Of a stretch of 64,000 nucleotides of DNA, positions 36,096-45,922 are shown piece after piece. A model generated the notes under the pieces. The model was given only the letters and a program-made list of their open reading frames with translations, was not told where the DNA came from and made no database searches. A program made the position numbers and the translations under genes. The DNA is taken from the NCBI RefSeq assembly GCF_000146345.1, contig NZ_GL397071.1, positions 1,287,720-1,351,719 on the forward strand, in the 5' to 3' direction. Positions within the stretch are counted from its first letter, which is position 1. Every line of letters starts with the position of its first letter. Origin of the DNA: Peptoniphilus duerdenii ATCC BAA-1640 (GTDB taxonomy: Bacteria; Bacillota; Clostridia; Tissierellales; Peptoniphilaceae).

Positions 36096-36743
36096 ATGAA
36101 CATTACAGCACAAATGATTAAAGAATTAAGAGAAATTACATCAGCAGGTATGATGGATTGTAAAAAAGCTCTTACTGAAACAGATGGAGATTTAGAAAAA
36201 GCAATAGATTTCCTTAGAGAAAAAGGACTTGCATCTGCAGCTAAAAAATCATCTAGAATTGCAGCTGAAGGTCTAGTAGAAAGCTATATTCACGGCGGAA
36301 GAATCGGAGTTCTTATAGAAGTTAACTCTGAAACTGACTTTGTTTCTAAAAACGAAGAATTCAAGGCATTCGTAAAAGATATGGCTATGCAAGTTGCTGC
36401 TGCAAATCCAAAGTATGTAACTCGTGAAGAAGTACCAGCTGAACAAGTTGATCACGAAAGAACTGTATTAAAAGAACAAGCTCTAAACGAAGGTAAACCA
36501 GAAAAAATCGTTGAAAAGATGGTTGAAGGTAGACTTGAAAAATTCTATGAAGAAATTGTTCTACTTGATCAAAAGTTCATCAAAGATGGCGATCTAAAGG
36601 TACAAGATGTTCTTACTAATCTAATTGCAAAGATTGGTGAAAATATTAAGATCAGAAGATTCGTTAGATACGAAGTTGGAGAAGGTCTAGAAAAAAGAGA
36701 AGAAGACTTCGCAGAAGAAGTAGCTAAACAAATGGGTAAATAA
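36096..36743 (+). CDS. tsf: Translation elongation factor EF-Ts
   Basis: 215 residues. The N-terminal UBA-like domain with [22 protein letters not shown], and [19 protein letters not shown] in the core, are diagnostic. It exchanges nucleotide on EF-Tu. AGGAGG at 36083-36088 lies immediately after the T-run of the upstream hairpin. pyrH follows after one base. Confidence 0.98.
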   Translation: MNITAQMIKELREITSAGMMDCKKALTETDGDLEKAIDFLREKGLASAAKKSSRIAAEGLVESYIHGGRIGVLIEVNSETDFVSKNEEFKAFVKDMAMQVAAANPKYVTREEVPAEQVDHERTVLKEQALNEGKPEKIVEKMVEGRLEKFYEEIVLLDQKFIKDGDLKVQDVLTNLIAKIGENIKIRRFVRYEVGEGLEKREEDFAEEVAKQMGK

Positions 36744-36744
36744 A

Positions 36745-37461
36745 ATGGATAAAGCCCATAATAAATACAATAGGGTAGTTTTAAAGTTAAGCGGTGAAGC
36801 TATGGCTGGAGATGCTAAGGTCGGTATCGATCCTGTAACTGTAAAAGCCATTGCCGAAGAAATAAAAAGAGCTTATGAAACTGGAGTAGAAATTGGTATT
36901 GTAGTCGGTGGTGGAAACTTCTGGAGAGGTAGATCTTCAGGAGATATGGACAGAGCAACTTCTGACTATATGGGCATGCTTGGAACTGTAATGAATGCTC
37001 TTGCTCTTCAAGACATGTTAGAGTCATTGGGAGTAGACACAAGAGTTCAAACTGCAATCGAAATGAAAGAAGTTGCCGAACCTTATATAAGACGTAGGGC
37101 AATTAGACATCTAGAAAAGAAAAGGGTAGTTATATTTTCTGCAGGAATTGGAAATCCATACTTTTCTACCGACACAACAGCAGCACTTAGGGCTGCAGAA
37201 ATCGGTGCAGAAGTAATCCTTCTTGCAAAAAAAGGTGTGGATGGAATCTATGATTCTGATCCTAATATAAATCCTGATGCCAAGAAATTTGACACTCTTA
37301 CTTACCAAGAAATTCTTACTAGAAGACTTACGATTATGGATAGTACTGCAACATCTCTTTGTATGGACAATAATATTCCGGTAATAGTATTTGGAATAGA
37401 TATAGAAAACTCAATATATGATGCTGTATCTGGAAAAACAATTGGTACTAGCGTTAATTAG
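36745..37461 (+). CDS. pyrH: UMP kinase
   Basis: 238 residues, amino-acid-kinase fold. [62 protein letters not shown] and [13 protein letters not shown] are typical. It phosphorylates UMP to UDP. Tightly packed between tsf and frr. Confidence 0.98.
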   Translation: MDKAHNKYNRVVLKLSGEAMAGDAKVGIDPVTVKAIAEEIKRAYETGVEIGIVVGGGNFWRGRSSGDMDRATSDYMGMLGTVMNALALQDMLESLGVDTRVQTAIEMKEVAEPYIRRRAIRHLEKKRVVIFSAGIGNPYFSTDTTAALRAAEIGAEVILLAKKGVDGIYDSDPNINPDAKKFDTLTYQEILTRRLTIMDSTATSLCMDNNIPVIVFGIDIENSIYDAVSGKTIGTSVN

Positions 37462-37470
37462 GAGGTAATT

Positions 37471-38025
37471 ATGTTTGATTATAAGCGCGAAGCTGAAGAT
37501 AAAATGAAAAAATCCATTGAGGTTTTAAAAGACGATTTACTTTCTATAAGAGCGGGAAGAGCAAATCCAGCACTTTTAGATAAAATTACAGTTGAATACT
37601 ATGGACAAGTGACTCCACTTAACCAAGTTGCAGGGATCTCAGCTCCTGAAGCAAGACTTCTTGTTGTACAACCATGGGATCAATCACTTATATCTGTTAT
37701 TGAAAAAGAAATTTTAAAATCTGACTTAGGTCTTAACCCATCAAATGATGGAAAAGTTGTAAGACTTATAATTCCACAACTTACCGAAGAAAGAAGACGC
37801 GACCTTACTAAAATCGTTAAGAAAAACGGCGAAGACACTAAGGTTGCTATTAGAAACATCAGAAGGGTTGCTATTGACGAAGTGAAGAAACTTGAAAAAG
37901 ATAAAGAAATATCTGAAGACGAAAGAAAAGTAGCTGAAGATAAAGTTCAAGAACTCACAGATAAATATATTAAAGAAGTCGATGTTGTAACTAAAGCTAA
38001 AGAAGATGAGTTAATGGAAATTTAA
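37471..38025 (+). CDS. frr: Ribosome recycling factor
   Basis: 184 residues, standard length. [36 protein letters not shown] and [15 protein letters not shown] are canonical. It releases post-termination ribosomes with EF-G. AGGAGG precedes the ATG. A terminator-like hairpin follows the stop directly. Confidence 0.98.
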   Translation: MFDYKREAEDKMKKSIEVLKDDLLSIRAGRANPALLDKITVEYYGQVTPLNQVAGISAPEARLLVVQPWDQSLISVIEKEILKSDLGLNPSNDGKVVRLIIPQLTEERRRDLTKIVKKNGEDTKVAIRNIRRVAIDEVKKLEKDKEISEDERKVAEDKVQELTDKYIKEVDVVTKAKEDELMEI

Positions 38026-38026
38026 T

Positions 38027-38053
38027 AAAGGCCCTGAGGGCCTTTTATTTTTT
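38027..38053 (+). terminator. Terminator-like hairpin between frr and uppS
   Basis: AAAGGCCC-TGA-GGGCCTTT followed by TATTTTTT, ending one or two bases before the uppS ribosome site AGGAG. Probably partial termination. Confidence 0.75.
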
Positions 38054-38062
38054 AGGAGAAAT

Positions 38063-38776
38063 ATGGAAATAGATTTAAACAAAGTTCCTGCACATATCGG
38101 CATAATTATGGATGGCAATGGTCGTTGGGCTAAGAATAAAAATAAAATCAGATCCTTCGGTCACAAGGAAGGAGCAGAAAGAGTTATAGATATTGTAGAA
38201 GAAAGTTATCGTTTGGGAGTTAAATACCTTACCCTATATGCTTTTTCTACAGAAAATTGGAAGAGACCCGCAGATGAAGTGGGATATCTCATGACTCTTT
38301 TAAATAGTTTTATAGATAAAAAATTGAAAAGACTTCATGAAAATGGTGTTAAAATTAATGTACTAGGAGATATTGATAGATTGGATGATGGTACATTTAA
38401 ATCTGTAAAAAAAGCAATAGAAACCACAAAAGACAATAAAAAAATGGTATTAAATATCGCCCTTTCCTATGGCGGTAGAGCTGAAATAGTGAGGGCTTCT
38501 AAGTTAATTGCAAGAGATTATAAAGATGGAAAATTAAATCTTCCCGATATAACAGAAGATAGTTTTAACGATTTTTTATACACCAAAGATATTCCTCCAG
38601 TGGATCTTTTGATTCGACCAGGTGGGGAAAAGAGAATTTCAAATTTTTTACTATACCAACTAGCATATGCTGAATTTATCTTTGTAGATACCCTATGGCC
38701 AGACTTTAGAGAAGAAAATCTAAGAGAAGCAATCCTAGAATATCAAAATAGAAATAGAAGGTACGGTGGACTATGA
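38063..38776 (+). CDS. uppS: Isoprenyl transferase (undecaprenyl diphosphate synthase)
   Basis: 237 residues. HIGIIMDGNGRWAKN (catalytic Asp), YAFSTENWKRP, ALSYGGRAEIVRA and LLIRPGGEKRISNFLLYQLAYAEF. The usual TSGE is here GGEKR, a small departure. It makes the C55 lipid carrier for the cell wall. It overlaps cdsA by four bases. Confidence 0.96.
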   Translation: MEIDLNKVPAHIGIIMDGNGRWAKNKNKIRSFGHKEGAERVIDIVEESYRLGVKYLTLYAFSTENWKRPADEVGYLMTLLNSFIDKKLKRLHENGVKINVLGDIDRLDDGTFKSVKKAIETTKDNKKMVLNIALSYGGRAEIVRASKLIARDYKDGKLNLPDITEDSFNDFLYTKDIPPVDLLIRPGGEKRISNFLLYQLAYAEFIFVDTLWPDFREENLREAILEYQNRNRRYGGL

Positions 38777-39561
38777 AAAACTTTGTAACGAGAAGTATAA
38801 CCGCTGTTGTCGGTGTAATCCTACTATATTTTATAATTAAAAATAGCGGTATATATCTATCTACTGCAATTTTATTTATGTCGATTGTAGGAATCTATGA
38901 AATAAAAAATTGTTTTAAAAATATTAATATAAATATTAATGCTTACTTGCTGTATATTTTTACTGTGTTCTTATTTCTAATTAGAAGTGTACCTAAATTT
39001 GAAGTTATGGCAAGTTTTGAGTACGTATTTATACTTATAATTATGCTTATTTCTTTTGTGCTAGATTTAGATATCAATAGAAATATGGATGACAGTGTGT
39101 ATACAGTTTTTAGCTATATCTATATTCCGGTAATATTTGACCTACTTTATAAAATGAACAATATTTACTTGGTGCTTGTGTTTATAATGGCTTTTGCCAC
39201 AGATACATTTGCCTACTTAGTAGGTATAACAATGGGAAGACATAAACTTATACCAAGTATTTCTCCTAAGAAATCGGTGGAGGGAGCTATCGGTGGAGTA
39301 GTAGGAGCGGTTATCCTAGGATGTACTTGGCTTAATTATAATGATTTTAAGCTGGATATTCTTACTGTAATCTTTCTTATTTTCACCTCTATATCTTCAC
39401 AACTAGGTGATTTAATAGCATCAAAGATTAAAAGAGTAGCAGGAATAAAAGATTATGGAAATATTTTTCCAGGACATGGAGGAGTTCTCGATAGATTTGA
39501 CAGTATTTTAGATGTCACTGTAATAATATTTCTATTTTCAAAAGTTATGGAGGTACTATGA
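38773..39561 (+). CDS. cdsA: Phosphatidate cytidylyltransferase
   Basis: 262 residues, about eight membrane helices. The C-terminal signature SSQLGDLIASKIKRVAGIKDYGNIFPGHGGVLDRFDS is complete in its Asp and Gly pattern. It makes CDP-diacylglycerol. It overlaps both uppS and rseP by four bases, so dxr, normally next, is absent. Confidence 0.96.
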   Translation: MKNFVTRSITAVVGVILLYFIIKNSGIYLSTAILFMSIVGIYEIKNCFKNINININAYLLYIFTVFLFLIRSVPKFEVMASFEYVFILIIMLISFVLDLDINRNMDDSVYTVFSYIYIPVIFDLLYKMNNIYLVLVFIMAFATDTFAYLVGITMGRHKLIPSISPKKSVEGAIGGVVGAVILGCTWLNYNDFKLDILTVIFLIFTSISSQLGDLIASKIKRVAGIKDYGNIFPGHGGVLDRFDSILDVTVIIFLFSKVMEVL

Positions 39562-40550
39562 CTACTATAATAAGTGCAATTTTTGTCTTCCTTCTTGTGA
39601 TTTTATTACATGAAGCTGGACATTTAGTGGCTGCAAAAGCCTCTGGAATAAAAGTAAATGAATTTGCTGTTGGAATGGGTCCAAAAATATTTGGAAAACA
39701 AAAAGGAGAAACGCTGTATTCTCTACGCGCTCTTCCGATTGGCGGATATTGCGCTATGGAAGGTGAAGGAGAAGATTCTGAAGATCCAAGGGCGTTTAAC
39801 AATGTAAGTATTGGTAGGAGAATGGTAACTATACTAGCAGGAGCATTTATGAATTTTGTCCTAGCAATAGTTGCTTTTACTATCATTGCGGGATTTAATG
39901 GCGTTCCAAGTACAACTATTGGTGAAATCGTACCAGGTAGTCCCGCTGAACAGATGGGATTTGTGCCTGGTGATAAGGTCGTTGTAATAGATCACACAGA
40001 AATAAAAGAATTTTCAGATATACCTAAGACTATCGCTGCAGCACAAAAAGATACAGTAAGGGTTTATGCTGTTAGAGAAGGTAGACTTTATGCACAAAAT
40101 GTAAAAGTTGAAGAAAAAGATGGTCAAAAAATGATTGGTATAAAGCCAAAAATAAATCGTGGAGCCACATACTCAGTTAGATATGGTTTTAAACAAACTG
40201 CAAATGTGGTTAAAGAAGTTTTCCAAGTTTTAGGAATGCTTTTTACAGGTAAACTTGCTCTTTCTAGACTTTCTGGTCCTGTTGGAGTTATAAAAGTAAT
40301 TGGACAGTCAGCTAAGTTTGGATTTTTAAATGTGCTTGCAATACTTGGACTTATTTCGGCAAATTTAGGTGTGGTAAATCTACTTCCTATACCAGCCCTT
40401 GACGGTGGTAGATTTGTCATGTTATTAATTGAAAAGTTAAGAGGTAAACCACTTAGCGAAAAAGTAGAATACTATATAAATCTTGTTGGATTTATATTTG
40501 TATTCTCTATTATGATATATGTAACTATATTTGGAGATCTTAAAAGATGA
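39558..40550 (+). CDS. rseP: RseP/RasP-type site-2 zinc metalloprotease
   Basis: 330 residues, four membrane helices. The zinc motif LLHEAGHLVAAK is near residue 15, a PDZ domain lies at about 115-190 (TIGEIVPGSPAEQMGFVPGDKVV), and NLLPIPALDGGRFV supplies the third ligand. It cuts membrane-embedded anti-sigma factors and signal-peptide remnants. Overlaps cdsA and ispG. Confidence 0.95.
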   Translation: MTTIISAIFVFLLVILLHEAGHLVAAKASGIKVNEFAVGMGPKIFGKQKGETLYSLRALPIGGYCAMEGEGEDSEDPRAFNNVSIGRRMVTILAGAFMNFVLAIVAFTIIAGFNGVPSTTIGEIVPGSPAEQMGFVPGDKVVVIDHTEIKEFSDIPKTIAAAQKDTVRVYAVREGRLYAQNVKVEEKDGQKMIGIKPKINRGATYSVRYGFKQTANVVKEVFQVLGMLFTGKLALSRLSGPVGVIKVIGQSAKFGFLNVLAILGLISANLGVVNLLPIPALDGGRFVMLLIEKLRGKPLSEKVEYYINLVGFIFVFSIMIYVTIFGDLKR

Positions 40551-41602
40551 TTAATAGAAGGATGACTAGAGTTATAGATGTCGGTGGAATTAAGATAGGA
40601 AATCCACATCCGATTACAATCCAATCCATGACGAACACTATAACTTGTGACATTGAAAATACTGTAGCACAGATAAAGAAATTGGAAGATGCTGGTTGTG
40701 ATATCATAAGATTTGCGGTAAATGATTTTGATGACGCAGAGGCTATTCCAAAAATTAAAGAAAAAATAAATATTCCTACAATTGCAGACATTCAATACGA
40801 TTATAGATTAGCTGTTGAAGCTGCAAAACATGGTGTGGATGGACTTAGAATAAATCCTGGGAACATCGGTGAAAGATGGAAGGTTAAAGAAGTTGTTGAA
40901 GCTGCAAAGGAGAGAGGTATTTCTATAAGAGTCGGAGTAAACTCCGGTTCGATTAGCCAAGAAATTCTAGATAAATTTTCAGGTGTAAATGTAGATAGCC
41001 TTGTTGAATCTGCCCTTAGCGAAGTAAATTATTTAGAATCTCTAGGTTTTAAAGATATTAAGGTATCTTTAAAAGCATCGGATCCACTTTTAAATATCAG
41101 GGCTTATGAAAAATTTGCAAGTTTAACAGATTATCCACTTCACTTGGGAGTTACCGAAGCAGGATCACCAAAAATCGGTGCAATTAAGTCTGCTATTGGA
41201 ATCGGTTCTCTTCTTCAAGAAGGAATAGGTGATACAATAAGAGTATCTCTTACCTCAGATCCTGTTGAAGAGATCTATGTAGCAAAAGAAATTCTAAAAT
41301 CACTTGGTCTTAGACGAGATGGAATCGAGCTAATCAGCTGTCCAACATGTTCTAGAACCAAGATAGATTTAATATCCTTGGTAGATGAAGTTGAAAGTCG
41401 GTTAGACACTAAGGACTTAAATTTAAAGATAGCCTTGATGGGCTGTAGAGTTAACGGACCAGGAGAAGCCAGAGAAGCCGATATAGGAATAGCTGGTGGA
41501 AATGGTCGTGGAGTTATATTTAAACACGGAGAGATCGTAAAATCTGTTGATGAAAAAGATCTCGTAGATGAACTTATTAAAGAAATAGAGAATTTAAGGT
41601 GA
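40547..41602 (+). CDS. ispG: 4-hydroxy-3-methylbut-2-en-1-yl diphosphate synthase (flavodoxin)
   Basis: 351 residues. PHPITIQSMTNT, IADIQYDYRLAVEA, GLRINPGNIG and the [4Fe-4S] cysteines in ELISCPTCSRTKID and LMGCRVNGPGEAREADIG are complete. It catalyses the penultimate MEP-pathway step. Its presence implies a MEP pathway although dxr is not in the cluster. Confidence 0.97.
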   Translation: MINRRMTRVIDVGGIKIGNPHPITIQSMTNTITCDIENTVAQIKKLEDAGCDIIRFAVNDFDDAEAIPKIKEKINIPTIADIQYDYRLAVEAAKHGVDGLRINPGNIGERWKVKEVVEAAKERGISIRVGVNSGSISQEILDKFSGVNVDSLVESALSEVNYLESLGFKDIKVSLKASDPLLNIRAYEKFASLTDYPLHLGVTEAGSPKIGAIKSAIGIGSLLQEGIGDTIRVSLTSDPVEEIYVAKEILKSLGLRRDGIELISCPTCSRTKIDLISLVDEVESRLDTKDLNLKIALMGCRVNGPGEAREADIGIAGGNGRGVIFKHGEIVKSVDEKDLVDELIKEIENLR

Positions 41603-41605
41603 ACT

Positions 41606-44600
41606 ATGTTTGATTTTGAAAAATTTTCAAGTATATTGGGAATTAAAAACGAAGAAGTAAACTTAAATATTGTTGATATAAACTTTGATGAGGACAGCTT
41701 AAAACTGAATGTAGTTATGAGTTCAAACCATCCAATTGAGGATGGTTTTATTAATACTATTAAAGAGAGAATTCTTGAATATATTCCAGAAATATACCTT
41801 GATTTAAAGATTGTATACGAGGATATAGACCCTATCGTTCTTGCAAAAGAGACAATTCTTTTAAATTCACCATCATTTAACTGCTGGCTTAAAGATGAAC
41901 TTATGCGTGTAGATGAAGAGAAGGGTTATCTAATATTAGAGGTTCCAGATAAAACTTGTTACGATTTAATAAATTCTAATAAAATTAAAACTAGCTTGGA
42001 TAAAGCTTTAGATCCTCACAATTTAAAGTTTGTAATTGAAAAAGGTTTTGATGAAGATATAGATTTAGACTATATTGATACATTAAAAGACATGGAGAAA
42101 GAGGTTATGGAGACTACTGTTGTTAAACAGGAGGTTAAAAAAACGCCTCAAGCTCAATCAAGCGGCAATCCAAAATACAGAAAAGGCAAGTTCAAAGGTG
42201 ATGAAATATCTATTGCAGAGGTTTCAACCAACTATCAATACGTAGTCTTAACTGGAGATATTTTCGATATTGAAGTAAAAGAACTTCGTAGTGGCAAAAG
42301 AATAATCCTTATAAAGATAACCGACTACACATCCTCAACGGTTTTGAAAAAATTTATGAACGAAGATGAAGTATCAGAGTTTAAAGATGAATTCAAAGTC
42401 GGAACTAGAATTAAAGTTTCTGGTAGAGTTGAATACGACAACTTTATGTCCATTGTGGTTATTAATTTTAATGCAATAGAAAAAGTTGAGAAGGAAAAGA
42501 TAGTAGAAAAATCTGAAAAACACAGAGTTGAACTTAGACTTCATACAAAGATGTCAACAATGAGCGGAATTACTGACTTTGAAGAATTTGCGAAATTTGC
42601 AAAAGATTTAGGCCATAGTGCTCTTGCAATAACGGATGTCTCTGATGTGCAAGGATTTACGAATGCTATGGATGCTTCTAAATCTACAGGAATAAAAGCA
42701 ATCTATGGACTAGACATGAGACTGGTTGACGATACCATGGGAATTGTAGAAAATTTTGAAGGAAAAAATTACAACCAAAAATTCGTTGTATTTGATATTG
42801 AATCCACAGGTCTTTCTCCGGCATCAGATATGATTACAGAAATCGGTGCTGTTAAGATTGAAGATGGAGTCATTGTGGACAGATTTTCAAGATTTGTAAA
42901 TCCGATGCGACCAATACCAGAAAAAGTTGTAGAGCTTACTCGTATAACTAATGAAATGGTTGCTAATGAACCGCCGATAGAAGTGGTAATAAAAGATTTT
43001 GTAGAATTCATAGGAGATGCTACTCTTGTAGCTCACAATGCGGAGTTTGATACTGCGTTTATAAGAAGAGATATGGATAAGGTGGGGCTTAAGTTTGATT
43101 TTCCTGTTTTAGATACACTTTATTTATCAAGAGCAATCTTAAATGACTTGAAGAGATTTAATCTTTCTGCAATTTGTAAAAAACTCGGAGTTAATTTAGA
43201 AGGAGCCCACAGAGCTGTTAACGATGCTGAAGCTACGGCAGAAGCTTTTATAAAAATGATGAAGCTCGGTGGATCTCCAAAATCATTTGAAGAAATAAAT
43301 AAACTTTTCGATAAAATAGATAAATCTGTTTTATTTTCAAAAGATTCCACAGCAATAGTACAGACTCAAGAAGGATTAAAAAATCTATATAAACTTGTTT
43401 CCGCATCACATATGGAATATTTTAATATAGAAGCCAAAGTACCTAAAACTATCTTTAATAAATATAGAAAAGGAATACTTCTAGGATCAGGAACATCCAA
43501 AGGTGAACTTTGGAATGCAATTTATTTTGGAAAACCTCATGAAAAATTATTAGAGATTGCATCCTACTATGACTATTTAGAAATACAACCAATCGGAAAT
43601 AATCTAAATTATGTGGTTAGTGAAAAATTAAAAGACAAAGAAGATTTAATAAATATCAACAAGAAAATTTTAGCACTTGGAGATGAATTAAATAAACCAG
43701 TAGTTGCAACTGGAGATGTGTACTATTTATATCCTCACCAAGATCTTTCTAGAAGAATAGTTTTAAGTGGAGTTACAGGACCTGTTAATCCAGAGGTTAA
43801 AATACCTAATACTCTCTACTTTAGAACTACTGACCAAATGCTAGACGAGTTTGACTATCTTGGAGACAGATGCGAAGAAGTTGTAATTACAAATTCAAAC
43901 AAAATAGCAGATATGGTAGATGATATTAAACCACTACCAGATGGAACATTTCCACCTTATATCGAAGGCTCTGAAGAAATGTTAAAGAAGATAACTTTTG
44001 ATAGAGCCCATAGCATCTACGGGGAAGATTTACCTGAAATAGTAGAAAAAAGATTGGATAGAGAATTAAATTCAATCATAGGAAATGGATATGCGGTTCT
44101 ATATATCATCGCTGAAAAACTTGTAAAGAAATCAAATAGCGATGGATACCTAGTAGGATCTAGAGGATCTGTAGGAAGCTCTTTTGCAGCGACTATGGCT
44201 GGGATAACAGAAGTAAATCCGCTACCACCACATTATGTCTGTCCAAAATGCAAGTACTCTGAATTTGTAGATGAAAAACTGGTAGGATCTGGGGTAGACT
44301 TGGAAAGAAAGAACTGTCCTGTATGTGGGACAGAGTTAAATCGAGATGGACACAATATTCCATTTGAAGTTTTCCTAGGTTTTGAAGGGGATAAGGAACC
44401 TGATATAGATTTGAACTTTGCGGGAGAATATCAACCTGTAGCTCACAAGTATACTGAAGAACTTTTCGGAGAAGGATATGTCTTTAGAGCTGGAACCATT
44501 GGAACAGTTGCAGAAAATACTGCGTATAGAATAGTAAAAAATTACTATAAAGATGAAATCGTACCTCCTGTTGAAATAGATAGACTCGCTAAGGAAATAA

Positions 44601-45817
44601 CAGGAGTCAAGAGAACATCTGGCCAACATCCAGGTGGAGTAATGATAGTTCCAAAAACTTCTAGTATCTATGATTTCTCACCGATTCAATATCCTGCAGA
44701 TAAAAAATCTTCTGGAGTTATAACTACGCACTTTGATTATAACTTCCTTCATGGGAAAATTTTAAAGCTTGATATACTCGGTCACGATGGACCGACTATC
44801 ATAAAGATGCTTGAAGATTTAACGGGACTTAAATCAGAAGATATTTATTTAGATGACAAGAGAACTATGAGTCTATTCAATAGCTCTGAAGAATTAAAGA
44901 TGAACAAAGAAATCTACGAATGCGAAACAGGGACACTGGGCATACCAGAATTTGGAACAGATTTTGTAAAGAGAATGCTAATAAAAACAAAACCATCTAC
45001 CTTCTCAGAACTCGTACAAATTTCAGGACTTTCTCATGGAACGGATGTATGGACAAACAATGCAGAGGACTTAGTTGATCAAGGTCTTGCGAAGCTCCAA
45101 GATGTTATATCCACAAGAGAAGATATAATGGTTTATTTAATCCAAGCTGGTGCAGAAAATAAAATGGCATTCTTCACCATGGAAAAAGTTAGAAAAGGAA
45201 AAGGATTAACAGATGAGCAAAGGGAAATAATGGAAAAACTTCCACTACCAAGTTGGTATATTGGAGCTTGTGAAAAGATAAAGTACATGTTCCCAAAAGC
45301 CCACGCAGTTGCGTATGTAATGCTTTCCTTTAGAGTTGCTTACTATAAATTAAATTATCCGCTAGAATATTATGCAACATATTTTACGAACAAATTAACA
45401 GACTTTGATATAGAAACAATATCAAAGGGTGTTGGAGCAATGAAGGAAAAACTCAATGAACTTCTTCAAATAAAAAATCCATCACAAAAAGAAAAAGGTC
45501 AGAGAAACACATTGGAAATGGCGCTTGAAATGTATTCTAGAGGAATTGAATTTAAATTTATTGACATCTATAAATCTCAGGCAAAGACATTTGTAATAGA
45601 AGATGGTGCGATCAGAGTGCCGTTTATGGCAGTGCCAGGGCTAGGAGAAGCTATAGCAAATAGCATTGTCGAAAGCTCAAAAGAAAATAAATATATTTCT
45701 GTTGAAGACTTTATAAATAAAACTGGGGCAACAAAGGCAATAGTTGAAATGTTGCGTGAAAATAATTGTTTTGAAGGCATGCAAGAAAATAATCAACTAT
45801 CACTATTTAACTTTTAA
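41606..45817 (+). CDS. polC: DNA polymerase III PolC-type alpha subunit
   Basis: 1403 residues. In order: N-terminal domain, OB fold (about 200-295), PHP part 1 (about 308-375), DEDDh proofreading exonuclease (FVVFDIESTGLSP near 393; LVAHNAEFDTAFI), PHP part 2 to about 720, zinc segment CPKCKYSEF...CPVCGTEL, polymerase core (GFEGDKEPDIDLNFAGEYQ; TSGQHPGGVMIVPK) and HhH (VPGLGEAIANSIV). It is the main replicase of low-GC Gram-positives. The PHP metal site is degenerate: RLH at 311-313 where HLH is usual, TDV at 343-345 for TDH, and VYY around 706 for VHY. Confidence 0.97.
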   Translation: MFDFEKFSSILGIKNEEVNLNIVDINFDEDSLKLNVVMSSNHPIEDGFINTIKERILEYIPEIYLDLKIVYEDIDPIVLAKETILLNSPSFNCWLKDELMRVDEEKGYLILEVPDKTCYDLINSNKIKTSLDKALDPHNLKFVIEKGFDEDIDLDYIDTLKDMEKEVMETTVVKQEVKKTPQAQSSGNPKYRKGKFKGDEISIAEVSTNYQYVVLTGDIFDIEVKELRSGKRIILIKITDYTSSTVLKKFMNEDEVSEFKDEFKVGTRIKVSGRVEYDNFMSIVVINFNAIEKVEKEKIVEKSEKHRVELRLHTKMSTMSGITDFEEFAKFAKDLGHSALAITDVSDVQGFTNAMDASKSTGIKAIYGLDMRLVDDTMGIVENFEGKNYNQKFVVFDIESTGLSPASDMITEIGAVKIEDGVIVDRFSRFVNPMRPIPEKVVELTRITNEMVANEPPIEVVIKDFVEFIGDATLVAHNAEFDTAFIRRDMDKVGLKFDFPVLDTLYLSRAILNDLKRFNLSAICKKLGVNLEGAHRAVNDAEATAEAFIKMMKLGGSPKSFEEINKLFDKIDKSVLFSKDSTAIVQTQEGLKNLYKLVSASHMEYFNIEAKVPKTIFNKYRKGILLGSGTSKGELWNAIYFGKPHEKLLEIASYYDYLEIQPIGNNLNYVVSEKLKDKEDLININKKILALGDELNKPVVATGDVYYLYPHQDLSRRIVLSGVTGPVNPEVKIPNTLYFRTTDQMLDEFDYLGDRCEEVVITNSNKIADMVDDIKPLPDGTFPPYIEGSEEMLKKITFDRAHSIYGEDLPEIVEKRLDRELNSIIGNGYAVLYIIAEKLVKKSNSDGYLVGSRGSVGSSFAATMAGITEVNPLPPHYVCPKCKYSEFVDEKLVGSGVDLERKNCPVCGTELNRDGHNIPFEVFLGFEGDKEPDIDLNFAGEYQPVAHKYTEELFGEGYVFRAGTIGTVAENTAYRIVKNYYKDEIVPPVEIDRLAKEITGVKRTSGQHPGGVMIVPKTSSIYDFSPIQYPADKKSSGVITTHFDYNFLHGKILKLDILGHDGPTIIKMLEDLTGLKSEDIYLDDKRTMSLFNSSEELKMNKEIYECETGTLGIPEFGTDFVKRMLIKTKPSTFSELVQISGLSHGTDVWTNNAEDLVDQGLAKLQDVISTREDIMVYLIQAGAENKMAFFTMEKVRKGKGLTDEQREIMEKLPLPSWYIGACEKIKYMFPKAHAVAYVMLSFRVAYYKLNYPLEYYATYFTNKLTDFDIETISKGVGAMKEKLNELLQIKNPSQKEKGQRNTLEMALEMYSRGIEFKFIDIYKSQAKTFVIEDGAIRVPFMAVPGLGEAIANSIVESSKENKYISVEDFINKTGATKAIVEMLRENNCFEGMQENNQLSLFNF

Positions 45818-45820
45818 ACC

Positions 45821-45848
45821 TTGATATTTACAGAAAATTTGATATAAT
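45821..45848 (+). promoter_or_regulatory. Strong extended -10 promoter of the rimP-nusA-infB operon
   Basis: TTGATA (45821-45826), 16 bases, then TGATATAAT with the -10 at 45843-45848. A start near 45855 would make a ~68-base leader that contains a terminator hairpin. Confidence 0.75.
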
Positions 45849-45873
45849 AGTAATGATGATAGAAAGTAACTAA

Positions 45874-45903
45874 GGAGTGGGGTTTCCCACTCCGTATTTT
45901 TTA
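45874..45903 (+). terminator. Leader terminator/attenuator upstream of rimP
   Basis: GGAGTGGG-GTTT-CCCACTCC, a perfect 8-bp stem, then GTATTTTTTA. It lies between the promoter and rimP and also ends polC transcripts. Confidence 0.8.
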
Positions 45904-45922
45904 CTTAAAAAAGGGGTGTAAA

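Noticed and set aside
38773-39561. Loss of dxr through a frameshift or deletion remnant between cdsA and rseP
   Set aside because: The genes overlap by four bases and leave no remnant; a clean absence is recorded instead.
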